A stretch of 57,129 nucleotides of DNA, from positions 1 to 57,129 of the forward strand of contig JBGCEM010000056.1 of NCBI GenBank assembly GCA_045106335.1, given 5' to 3'. The notes under the pieces were generated by a model, which searched no databases, was not told the DNA's origin, and worked only from the letters and a program-made list of their open reading frames with translations. This document shows, one piece after another, positions 1 to 7,477 of this stretch (its first letter is position 1; each line of letters starts with the position of its first letter). This stretch comes from Aliishimia sp045106335 (GTDB lineage Bacteria > Pseudomonadota > Alphaproteobacteria > Rhodobacterales > Rhodobacteraceae). Position numbers and translations under genes: made by a program.

Positions 1-689
1 TTGCTGCGGGGCAAAGTGATTTCAACGAATTGGGAAACATGTGGCACAATTTCATCCAGCATAGCGCGTGTCACATGCATTGGGTCAATCTCGAACGCAT
101 CTGGGTCATCAGGACTTCGTTCAGAAATCCAGACCAACACGACAGTACCGCCGATTTTATTGACCAACATTTGCATCCGCGCGCACCAAGCCGCTGCAAG
201 TTCTTGTTCCAAAATGTGGTAACGCTCGGCGGACAGGGCTCGCATGTGGCTCAAAAGATGACGGTTGAAATGAAATCCCGCGAAATCAATGTCGGGGAAA
301 ATCGTTTTCAACATTTGCGTAGCTGACACAAAGCGGTCATTTCGTCTTGGGTGGACAGTATATAGACGATTGGACATGTTTTGAGCCGTCGGCACTTGAA
401 GAACGGTCACACGCGCGCCTTGGGCAACTTCGATTAAGCTCTGATCATTCACAAAAACGTCGATACCAGCGTTCATACAGCCGAAATTCACGCAAGATGG
501 GCCAATTTCTTGATCTAAGAGCGTGACAAAAGGCCGTTCAACAAATTTTCCATAAGTTTGAGATCCCCCTAAGAACGCAACATAGGGGTTTGATAGGTCC
601 CGCTGCGGTCCCCGGAACAACAGTTTTGATGCACCGTATCGACACGGCAAGTAATCAAGGGCAGCGTTGCCCATGGCTTCAAAGGTCAT
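1..689 (-). CDS. DUF6473 family protein, C-terminus cut off by window edge
   Basis: The reading frame starts at the ATG at 689 and stays open through base 1, giving 229 codons with no stop, so the gene runs off the left end. The N-terminal part contains DYLPCRYGASKLLFRGP and VAFLGGSQTYGKFVERPF, a pattern I associate with the DUF6473 proteins of Rhodobacteraceae, which have no assigned function. A Gly-Gly-Ser near the N-terminus and a conserved NFGCMNAGID stretch resemble SGNH-hydrolase or sulfotransferase-like folds, but this is only an impression. It is divergent from the dehydrogenase gene at 844 across a 154-base gap that must hold both promoters. The family assignment is from memory of the motif; the reading frame itself is certain. 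Confidence 0.7.
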   Translation of the reverse strand, partial: MTFEAMGNAALDYLPCRYGASKLLFRGPQRDLSNPYVAFLGGSQTYGKFVERPFVTLLDQEIGPSCVNFGCMNAGIDVFVNDQSLIEVAQGARVTVLQVPTAQNMSNRLYTVHPRRNDRFVSATQMLKTIFPDIDFAGFHFNRHLLSHMRALSAERYHILEQELAAAWCARMQMLVNKIGGTVVLVWISERSPDDPDAFEIDPMHVTRAMLDEIVPHVSQFVEITLPRS

Positions 690-843
690 AACACCCACCA
701 AAAATTTTCCCACGCCTCACTAAAGACATGGGAATATTGCCGAAGTGCTAATGCGCAAATTTGTCACAAAAGGAACTGGTTTGATGCCCTTGCCGCCGAC
801 ATGAAGGGGGGCCTATGCTGCACTAAATCATAGGAGTGTCGGC

Positions 844-1719
844 ATGGACATCAAGACAGTGGGCGTTATCGGTGCGGGGCAAATGGGCAACGGCATCGCG
901 CATGTTCTTGCATTGGCCGGGTACCGTGTTGTTTTAAGTGATATTTCTCAGGACGCTTTGACGTCTGCTTTGGGCAAAATCGACAAAAACCTAGAACGTC
1001 AGGTCTTGCGAGACAAAATTACGAAAGATGAAAAAGCAGCAGCGTTAAGCTGTATCGGCTCGACAACTTCGCTTGAAGAAGCTGCACAGGTCGACCTGAT
1101 TATCGAATCCGCAACTGAGCGCGAAACCATAAAACAAGCAATTTTCGATGATTTGTTACCACATCTTCAACCCCACACGATTTTAACGTCCAATACCTCT
1201 TCGATTTCGATCACGCGCTTGGCAAGCAGAACAGATCGTCCAGAGAAATTCATGGGTTTTCATTTTATGAACCCGGTACCTTTGATGCAATTGGTCGAGC
1301 TGATACGCGGGATCGCAACAGACTCTGAGACATTTGACGCCTGCCATAAAGTCGTCGATCGCTTAGGAAAAACAGCTGCGAGCGCCGAAGATTTCCCCGC
1401 TTTCATCGTAAACAGAATTCTAATGCCAATGATAAATGAGGCCGTATATACGCTATATGAAGGCGTCGGAAATGTGCAAAGCATCGATAGCTCTATGCGG
1501 TTGGGAGCCAATCATCCAATGGGCCCGCTGGAACTCGCTGACTTCATTGGTCTAGACACCTGCCTGGCCATAATGAATGTGTTGCATGAGGGTCTGGCTG
1601 ATACAAAGTACCGCCCCTGCCCTTTGCTCACAAAATATGTTGAAGCTGGCTGGTTGGGGCGCAAGACGCGGCGCGGATTTTATGACTATCGTGGGGTTAA
1701 GCCGGTTCCAACGCGGTAA
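844..1719 (+). CDS. 3-hydroxybutyryl-CoA dehydrogenase
   Basis: This is a 291-residue NAD-dependent (S)-3-hydroxyacyl-CoA dehydrogenase that interconverts 3-hydroxybutyryl-CoA and acetoacetyl-CoA in butyrate/polyhydroxybutyrate and fatty-acid metabolism. The N-terminus carries the Rossmann dinucleotide motif GAGQMGNGIAHVLALAGY. The family signature follows as TSNTSSISIT, then FMGFHFMNPVPLMQLVELI, whose HFMNP histidine is the catalytic base in this family, and DFPAFIVNRILMPMINEA at the start of the C-terminal helical domain. The length is normal for the single-domain bacterial enzyme (about 280-295). A TAGGAG ribosome site at 831-836 sits seven bases before the ATG. Relatives often follow etfBA, but the upstream neighbour here is divergent, so the gene appears to be transcribed alone. 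It converges on the acyltransferase gene. Confidence 0.93.
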   Translation: MDIKTVGVIGAGQMGNGIAHVLALAGYRVVLSDISQDALTSALGKIDKNLERQVLRDKITKDEKAAALSCIGSTTSLEEAAQVDLIIESATERETIKQAIFDDLLPHLQPHTILTSNTSSISITRLASRTDRPEKFMGFHFMNPVPLMQLVELIRGIATDSETFDACHKVVDRLGKTAASAEDFPAFIVNRILMPMINEAVYTLYEGVGNVQSIDSSMRLGANHPMGPLELADFIGLDTCLAIMNVLHEGLADTKYRPCPLLTKYVEAGWLGRKTRRGFYDYRGVKPVPTR

Positions 1720-1764
1720 AATAAGATCGAATAAAAGATCCACAAACCGTAGTGAACCTTTCTT

Positions 1765-2682
1765 TCAGTCCTTCAAGGACATTGTGTGGTCTCGCAACCA
1801 CGCCATAAATCCACGTGGATCACCCTGAAGTTCTTCGACTTTCTCTGCAGGAATAGGCTTTCCAACAACCGGTCCCTGAGGCTTGTTCAAAGAATAAACA
1901 ATTTCGTGCAACAACAGACCCTGCCGGAGCATCGGAGAAATTTTGTTTGCGATCTGATAGGCGCGGCTATTCTGGCCTGGGAAGCGCATCGGGACGACCG
2001 TTGCGCCCGATTTTCGGATCAATTTGGCTGTAAAAACATTCCACTCACGCTCAATCGCAGGACCCAGCATTGTGTCCGATGATGCTACCACACCTGAAGG
2101 AAACAACGCAACAACCCCACCATTCGCAAGATGTTTCAACGCGTTACTGCGCATTTCAACGCCCTTGCGCTGCGCATCTTTGTCGTGTGGAAAAGGGACC
2201 GCGATCATGTAGCTGCCCGCGACTTCATCAATCGCCGTCAACAATGATCGGGTCAAAATACGATAGTCTGGACGCACCCGTCCAATCAAATCAGCGAAAA
2301 TCATGCCGTCGACCATCCCATGCGGATGATTTGCCACGACAATCACAGGCCCTTCTTTCGGGATTCGGTCCAGCTGATGTTGCGGAGTGGTTAACTCTAT
2401 CCCCATTACATCCAAGCACGCCCGCCAGAATGCCTGTCCTTTCGGTGCACCCTTTTGTTCAAATTTCCGAATCAAACGCAGGATGGTCAACTTCCCTGTC
2501 AGCGCTTCTATGATCCGAATAATAAAAGCCTTCCAGGGATCCTGGAATGTCGAAGCATAAGACAAACTGCGTCGATCATATTTATGGAAATCGACGTGTT
2601 TGGTATCTTCATTAGATAACGTTGGTGCCACATTTAAGCCGTGCTGTGTGCCGTCCATCACGCTGCCGCCTTTCACTTTCAT
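1765..2682 (-). CDS. Lysophospholipid acyltransferase family protein
   Basis: The 305-residue protein belongs to the PlsC-type glycerolipid acyltransferases, which move an acyl chain onto a lysophospholipid or related acceptor at the inner face of the membrane. The acyltransferase motif I is visible as NHPHGMVDG (family form HxxxxD) near residue 120, and a motif III-like LFPSGVVASS occurs about 80 residues later. The N-terminal 50 residues are charged and lack a clear signal. The longest start is the ATG at 2682, but the ATG at 2658 is preceded by AAAGGCGG at good spacing and may be the real start. It lies 15 bases downstream of the HPr gene on the same strand and may be the last gene of the PTS unit. 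The exact substrate cannot be told. Confidence 0.82.
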   Translation of the reverse strand: MKVKGGSVMDGTQHGLNVAPTLSNEDTKHVDFHKYDRRSLSYASTFQDPWKAFIIRIIEALTGKLTILRLIRKFEQKGAPKGQAFWRACLDVMGIELTTPQHQLDRIPKEGPVIVVANHPHGMVDGMIFADLIGRVRPDYRILTRSLLTAIDEVAGSYMIAVPFPHDKDAQRKGVEMRSNALKHLANGGVVALFPSGVVASSDTMLGPAIEREWNVFTAKLIRKSGATVVPMRFPGQNSRAYQIANKISPMLRQGLLLHEIVYSLNKPQGPVVGKPIPAEKVEELQGDPRGFMAWLRDHTMSLKD

Positions 2683-2697
2683 ATGACACTTTGCGCG

Positions 2698-2967
2698 TCA
2701 GGTATCCTCGCCGAACTTCTCTGAAACCAGCGCTGTCAAGGCTGCCGCTAAGGCATCCGAGTCCGGACCAGAGACGCTTACGTCAATACTGGAGCCCTTT
2801 GACGCTGCCAACATTAACAAACCCATGATACTATCACCAGAGGCTGTAAGACCATCTTTGGATATCTGTGCATCTGCGTCATAGTGTTCAACGACCTCAA
2901 CCAATCGCGCAGATGCACGAGCGTGAAGCCCTTTTTCGTTCGTTATATCCAAGGTGATTTTTGTCAT
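2698..2967 (-). CDS. HPr family phosphocarrier protein
   Basis: An 89-residue HPr protein, the normal size. The phosphorylated histidine is His15 in GLHARAS and the regulatory serine is Ser46 in GDSIMGLLML, both at canonical positions. HPr takes phosphate from enzyme I on His15 and passes it to EIIA proteins; HprK can phosphorylate Ser46. It is followed upstream by an EIIA of the mannose family, RapZ and HprK, and there is no PTS permease in the window. The arrangement therefore fits the regulatory PTS known from alphaproteobacteria rather than sugar uptake. The gap to the EIIA gene is 27 bases, so the two are probably co-transcribed. Whether to call it HPr or NPr is a naming choice. Confidence 0.95.
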   Translation of the reverse strand: MTKITLDITNEKGLHARASARLVEVVEHYDADAQISKDGLTASGDSIMGLLMLAASKGSSIDVSVSGPDSDALAAALTALVSEKFGEDT

Positions 2968-2994
2968 CAGCTTCTAACTTTATCTTCCAGGGTG

Positions 2995-3390
2995 CTATGC
3001 ACCGGACGAGATGTTCTGACAATCAATATATTTTCGTCCCGCTTCCATCGCGCGTCGCACCGCGTCAGAAACCGATTTTTCGCGAGATTTTGCCAGTTTT
3101 ATGAGCATTGGCAAATTAGCCCCATACAAAATACGCCGCCCTTCCGGTTGGCAGGCTTTCAAACTGAGATTCGACGGGGAGCCACCGAACAAATCGGTGA
3201 CCACAACAACGCCATTTCCAACATCTACATCATTGGCAGCGTTGCAAATTTCCCGGCGTTTCGCGTCTCGATCGTCTGTTGGCTGAATTCCAATGGCCCG
3301 CATCCCAGTTTGACGACCCACGACATGCTCAATTGCCAGCAAGTATTCGGCGGCCAATTGACCATGCGCAACGATAACAACTCCGATCAC
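2995..3390 (-). CDS. PTS EIIA component, mannose family
   Basis: This 131-residue single-domain protein matches the EIIA-Man fold. The active-site histidine is His9 in MIGVVIVAHG. The segment VVVVTDLFGGSPSN holds the characteristic DLFGGSPxN loop of the family. It should accept phosphate from HPr, but no IIB, IIC or IID partner is present, so it is likely to act on regulators. The start codon is GTG at 3390 and overlaps the rapZ stop codon in a GTGA arrangement, which implies translational coupling. The gene sits between rapZ and HPr. Confidence 0.93.
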   Translation of the reverse strand: MIGVVIVAHGQLAAEYLLAIEHVVGRQTGMRAIGIQPTDDRDAKRREICNAANDVDVGNGVVVVTDLFGGSPSNLSLKACQPEGRRILYGANLPMLIKLAKSREKSVSDAVRRAMEAGRKYIDCQNISSGA

Positions 3391-4271
3391 GGGCGTGCGC
3401 TTTCTGTTTTCAACCGATCAAGTTCGCGATGTCGCAGAGAAACATGCCAAGTCAGCTCTTCCAAGTCCGACGCCATTTTTTCGGCCAAGGTGACAGATCT
3501 ATGCTTGCCACCCGAACACCCGAAAGCAACGGTCAGATAGCTTTTTCCTTCAACTTTCGCCTGCGGTAAAACGAAGGTAACCAGGTCCTTTGCCATTTTA
3601 AAAAATTCTGAATAACGCGGGTCTTGGGTCACGTATTCTTGGACAGGGTCACAACGCCCATCCATCGCCCGAAGTGTTTTTTCCCAATGCGGATTGCGCA
3701 AGAACCGGCAGTCAAAGACCATATCCGCGCTGCGCGGAAGGCCGCGTTTATAGGAAAAAGATTGAACTTGTACAATAATTTGTGCTTGCCCTTGCGGGGC
3801 GCACCATTTTTCTACTTCGGCGCGCAATTGATGCGGGTTCAGGTACGTCGTGTCGATCAGTATATCGGCGCGTCCCTTCAAAGCGGCCAGCTTTTCTATT
3901 TCCTGGGTAATACCATCCGCCAAACTTGGCGCGTCTGGAACCGGGTGCCGCCGCCGCGTACTAGAGTATCGTCGGTGAATCTCGTCTGGGTGGCAATCAA
4001 GAAACATCAGCTCGACAGACACATCATTTCGGATTTCTAATGTGTCCATGAGATCCAGCAAACCGCGCGCAGAAAAGTCACGATTTCTTAAGTCCAGTCC
4101 GAGTGACATTGGTCGTCCCGACGCAGGGTGGTCTAATAGGGGTACCACCATGCGTAACGGCAGGTTGTCGATGGTTTCGAACCCAACGTCTTCTAACGCA
4201 TTGGTCGCCGTCGACATTCCTGCACCAGATGGTCCGGTCACCAAGATCAATTTTCGTACAGGCGCGATCAT
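3387..4271 (-). CDS. rapZ: RNase adapter protein RapZ (YvcJ family nucleotide-binding protein)
   Basis: The 294-residue protein is a full-length RapZ/YvcJ homologue. In enterobacteria RapZ binds small RNAs and directs RNase E to them; in alphaproteobacteria the role is less clear. The N-terminal P-loop reads GPSGAGMST at residues 13-21, with Met19 where the Walker A lysine is expected. The next block FETIDNLP is typical, and the C-terminal domain has GCSGGKHRSVTLAEKM, the conserved RNA-binding signature. The gene begins nine bases after hprK and its TGA overlaps the GTG start of the EIIA gene. I am confident of the family. The altered P-loop makes nucleotide binding uncertain. Confidence 0.93.
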   Translation of the reverse strand: MIAPVRKLILVTGPSGAGMSTATNALEDVGFETIDNLPLRMVVPLLDHPASGRPMSLGLDLRNRDFSARGLLDLMDTLEIRNDVSVELMFLDCHPDEIHRRYSSTRRRHPVPDAPSLADGITQEIEKLAALKGRADILIDTTYLNPHQLRAEVEKWCAPQGQAQIIVQVQSFSYKRGLPRSADMVFDCRFLRNPHWEKTLRAMDGRCDPVQEYVTQDPRYSEFFKMAKDLVTFVLPQAKVEGKSYLTVAFGCSGGKHRSVTLAEKMASDLEELTWHVSLRHRELDRLKTESARP

Positions 4272-4280
4272 AAGAACCGG

Positions 4281-4712
4281 TTACTCCAAGGTTTGATGCA
4301 ATAAGTATTGCAGAACCATCGCAGGAAAAGCTGGACTATCAACTTTATGGAACACTCGCACGAAATAGTTGCCAAATTGCACAACGCGTTCTTCCGGAAG
4401 GCGCTTGGTTTCCAACACGTCCATATCAATTGCACAATGCAATTCACAAGCTGTCACAGTCGGAACATTGAGTATACCGAAATGGCGGGCTTCAATCGCG
4501 TTTCTCTGCGCAGTCATTTTCGGATGAGATACCCACAGCTTCTGACTTTGTTCCGAAATTTGCACAAGATCATCAGCGACAAGGCAAGCCCCCAGCGCCA
4601 TTAGTTGAAGCGCCAATGTCGATTTCCCGGCCCCCGATTTCCCAAAGATTAGTACGGCACGATCGTTGATTGCAACACAGCTGGCGTGGCATGAGCCCGG
4701 TACGGTTGCCAT
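4281..4712 (-). CDS. hprK: HPr kinase/phosphorylase, short alphaproteobacterial form
   Basis: With the ATG at 4712 this is a 143-residue protein holding only the C-terminal catalytic domain of HprK/P, as is usual in alphaproteobacteria. The Walker A motif GKSGAGKS is at residues 24-31, followed by GACLVADD, the metal-binding aspartates of the family, and by IEARHFGILNVP, the region of the HprK signature. It phosphorylates and dephosphorylates HPr on Ser46, and the HPr encoded nearby has that serine. An in-frame GTG at 4754 overlaps the chvG stop codon (4751-4753) and would give 157 residues. I prefer 4712 because homologues start just before the CHASCVAI segment. It is encoded between chvG and rapZ. 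Confidence 0.87.
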   Translation of the reverse strand: MATVPGSCHASCVAINDRAVLIFGKSGAGKSTLALQLMALGACLVADDLVQISEQSQKLWVSHPKMTAQRNAIEARHFGILNVPTVTACELHCAIDMDVLETKRLPEERVVQFGNYFVRVFHKVDSPAFPAMVLQYLLHQTLE

Positions 4713-4750
4713 CACGTGTTTGACAGGGTCATCGCCGAAATCATCCGAAT

Positions 4751-6427
4751 TCACAAAGGAAGACCGACCACAAACCGCGCGCCTAGTGGCTCTGATGTCA
4801 CATCGGCGTCGGTCGGGCGTATGTTTTCGGCCCAAATTACGCCGCCATGTGCCTCGGCGATTTGCTTAGAAATCGCCAGTCCAAGACCCGAGTTGTTTCC
4901 AAAGTGCTCTCTGGGTCTTTCAGAGTAGAAGCGTTTGAAAATGTTGCCCAATGCTTCGTCTGGTATGCCAGGTCCAGTGTCTTCAACAACAACCAGAATT
5001 CTGTTTTCTCGTTTGCGCGCCCAAACGCGGATCGCGTCCCCATCTTCGCAAAATGAGATCGCGTTCGTGATAAGGTTCACAAAGACTTGCGCCAGGCGCG
5101 CTTCCAATCCCGTGACAATTACAGGATCTTCGGGGACATCCAAAATGAAGTCTATTCCCTTCGCACCAGCATCTTCACCAAGGTACTGGCCCAGATTTCC
5201 AATCATTTTTAAAAGGTCGAACGGCTCTTCTTCTTCCTTAACCAGTTCTGCATCGAGACGAGACGCGTTCGAAATATCGCTGACGATCCGGTCCAACCTG
5301 CGGACATCATGGTCAATAACATCCAGCAAGGTTTCGCGTTGATCATCCCGGCTAACCCGCCGCAATGTTCCAACCGCCGAACGCAAGGACGCTAGCGGAT
5401 TTTTAATTTCATGAGACACGTCCGCCGCAAATTGTTCATTGCCTTCAATTCGTGTGTAAAGCGCCGCAACCATGCTGCGTAAAGCCCCAGACAAACGACC
5501 GATTTCGTCTGGTCGCGCCGTTAAGTCCGGGATGCGGATCCGCCCTGGATTTACCTTGCGCGAGTTTTTGTCGCGCCCCAATTCGGCCGCCTCTGACAAA
5601 TCTGCGATTGGGTTTGCGATCGTGGACGCCAAAACCAAACTTAGACCAATAGACACCATCGTTGCGATCAAGAACATCTGCAAGACGCGCTCGCGCTCAG
5701 CACGCGCTAAGCGGTCTATTTCACCAACCGTGCTCGTAACCGCAATTGTTCCAACCGTTTTACCGTCATAGACAATTGGCTTTCCAGCAGAAAAAACTGC
5801 CCCATCAGGACCAACTAGGCGGCCATTAAATGTCCCGTTTGAAGATTGCGCAACTAGGACGTTCTGTTGCAATTGTTCGGAAATAGATATCAGTTCGGAC
5901 GGTGGATCTGAGAAGGGCGAAGAAATCAATTGCCAAGCTTTGCTGAGGCTGTCCGTTAGGATCGTACTGCCGTCCGTACTGTTTATCGCTCCGGAAGAAC
6001 TTTTTTCGCGCGATGCAACAAGCTGGCCGGACGCATCATACATGAACACATTCAGGCGATTTGGCAGGCTAAGGCGGCCTAAGGTTTCAACCAATTGCTG
6101 GGCATTTTCGGGTTCAATCGCCATAGGGGACAGACCAACTTCGAACACATCAGCGATCAATCGTGCTTCGTTGGAAATCGCCGCACTTCTTTGGAGTGCC
6201 AAGGAATTCTGAGCCGAGTTAGAATACAAAATCCCAGCGACTAACACAGCCAACGCGATTAAATTGAACCAAATGATCTTGCGGGCCAAAGGTGAGCGGC
6301 GCAGCGAAATGAAGTCTCTGCTTTTCGTACGCGTCCCTAGGTCAACAGGCTCTTGTACATTAGGAGCAACCCAGTCCTCTTTAAGAATGACGTCGCTGCT
6401 CCGGTTAAGAGGATCCATGTCCTTCAC
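4751..6427 (-). CDS. chvG: Sensor histidine kinase ChvG (BvrS/ExoS type)
   Basis: The 558-residue membrane sensor has one transmembrane segment near residues 48-70 (IIWFNLIALAVLVAGIL), a periplasmic region, a second membrane segment near 250-272, a HAMP linker, a dimerisation helix with FAADVSHEIKNPL (phosphorylated His339), and an ATPase domain with VVEDTGPGIPDE and GNNSGLGLAISKQI. This is the ChvG/ExoS/BvrS family, which senses acid or envelope stress and activates ChvI. It follows chvI on the same strand with a 34-base gap and precedes hprK, rapZ and PTS genes, the order known in alphaproteobacteria. Several in-frame start codons lie close together (residues 1 and 4); I kept the first. Confidence 0.93.
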   Translation of the reverse strand: MKDMDPLNRSSDVILKEDWVAPNVQEPVDLGTRTKSRDFISLRRSPLARKIIWFNLIALAVLVAGILYSNSAQNSLALQRSAAISNEARLIADVFEVGLSPMAIEPENAQQLVETLGRLSLPNRLNVFMYDASGQLVASREKSSSGAINSTDGSTILTDSLSKAWQLISSPFSDPPSELISISEQLQQNVLVAQSSNGTFNGRLVGPDGAVFSAGKPIVYDGKTVGTIAVTSTVGEIDRLARAERERVLQMFLIATMVSIGLSLVLASTIANPIADLSEAAELGRDKNSRKVNPGRIRIPDLTARPDEIGRLSGALRSMVAALYTRIEGNEQFAADVSHEIKNPLASLRSAVGTLRRVSRDDQRETLLDVIDHDVRRLDRIVSDISNASRLDAELVKEEEEPFDLLKMIGNLGQYLGEDAGAKGIDFILDVPEDPVIVTGLEARLAQVFVNLITNAISFCEDGDAIRVWARKRENRILVVVEDTGPGIPDEALGNIFKRFYSERPREHFGNNSGLGLAISKQIAEAHGGVIWAENIRPTDADVTSEPLGARFVVGLPL

Positions 6428-6461
6428 GTGCGTACCTCGGCTTTCACAATTAACGAATTAT

Positions 6462-7163
6462 TTACTCTTCGTTATAGCGATACCCGATCCCGTACAGCGT
6501 CTCAATTGCTGAGAACGTGTCATCTGCACTTCGCATCTTCTTTCGTAGTCGTTTTATGTGGCTGTCGATCGTGCGATCATCGACATACACCTGATCATCA
6601 TAGGCAACATCCATCAACTGATCACGGCTTTTCACAAAACCAGGTCGTTGTGCCAACGCTTGAAGCAGCAAAAACTCGGTTACCGTTAAAGACACATCCT
6701 TACCGCGCCAAGTCACCGCGTGACGTAAAGGATCCATGGTTAAATCCCCACGGGACATCACTTTGGTTTCTTCACTGTCGGCAACGATCTCACCACCAAT
6801 CGCATCTTGCCGACGCAGCAACGCACGAATTCTTTCCACAAGCAACCGCTGCGAAAACGGCTTTTTTACATAGTCATCTGCGCCCATACGCAGACCCAAG
6901 ACTTCATCTATTTCGTCGTCTTTGGATGTCAGAAATATCACGGGCATCGAGGTTTTTTGACGAAGACGCTGCAGCAAATCCATCCCATCCATGCGCGGCA
7001 TCTTGATATCAAGAACGGCCATATCAGGCAGCTTTTTGTTGAACGCATCTAAGGCTGCTTGCCCATCGTTATATGTCTCAACCTCAAAACCCTCGGCCTC
7101 AAGGGTCATGGAGACGGACGTCAAAATATTCCGATCATCGTCTACCAATGCAATCTTAGACAT
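6462..7163 (-). CDS. chvI: Response regulator ChvI (OmpR/PhoB family)
   Basis: A 233-residue two-domain regulator. The receiver has the acidic pocket VDDD at residues 7-10, the phosphorylated Asp52 in AVLDIKMP, and the KKPF lysine. The C-terminal winged-helix domain includes LTVTEFLLLQALAQRPG and the recognition region DDRTIDSHIKRLRKKM. It is the partner of ChvG downstream on the same strand. It is divergent from pckA across 314 bases. That pairing of chvI with pckA is conserved in alphaproteobacteria and suggests coordinated control of envelope functions and gluconeogenesis. Confidence 0.95.
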   Translation of the reverse strand: MSKIALVDDDRNILTSVSMTLEAEGFEVETYNDGQAALDAFNKKLPDMAVLDIKMPRMDGMDLLQRLRQKTSMPVIFLTSKDDEIDEVLGLRMGADDYVKKPFSQRLLVERIRALLRRQDAIGGEIVADSEETKVMSRGDLTMDPLRHAVTWRGKDVSLTVTEFLLLQALAQRPGFVKSRDQLMDVAYDDQVYVDDRTIDSHIKRLRKKMRSADDTFSAIETLYGIGYRYNEE

Positions 7164-7477
7164 TGCCTGTTTCCTTGTTCTGCTTACGCATCGCTTTTTT
7201 TCGCGAGACTGTGAGCGTTTTGGGCTTGCGAATCAATCTAGAAACACGAATCGCGCCCTGAATTGGTCATGGTATAGAACAAAAACGTTAGGAATGGCTA
7301 AATTGTAGCAAAATTGGCACTGACTTTACCACGTTTCCCGGTGTGATTGCGCTAAACTTGAAGCTGGTGGCGCTAACTAGCCGACAGCGTCCTATTCATC
7401 CTCTAAACCACAGTGATAGGACACGAGTACTGCAGCGTAACATTGCCCAGCAATAGGGCCCACAGGAGACTTTTCGC
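7164..7477. promoter_or_regulatory. chvI-pckA divergent intergenic region
   Basis: These 314 bases hold no gene. They must contain the promoters of chvI (leftward) and pckA (rightward). A heptamer GCGCTAA occurs twice in the same orientation at 7349-7355 and 7370-7376, 21 bases apart or about two helical turns, in the pckA half. A strong AGGAG ribosome site lies at 7464-7468. I could not place reliable -35/-10 boxes by eye. Confidence 0.5.

Noticed and set aside
4713..4835. N-terminal extension of HprK
   Set aside because: It lies inside chvG and encodes an Arg/Cys-rich stretch not found in HprK. The only plausible alternative is GTG at 4754.
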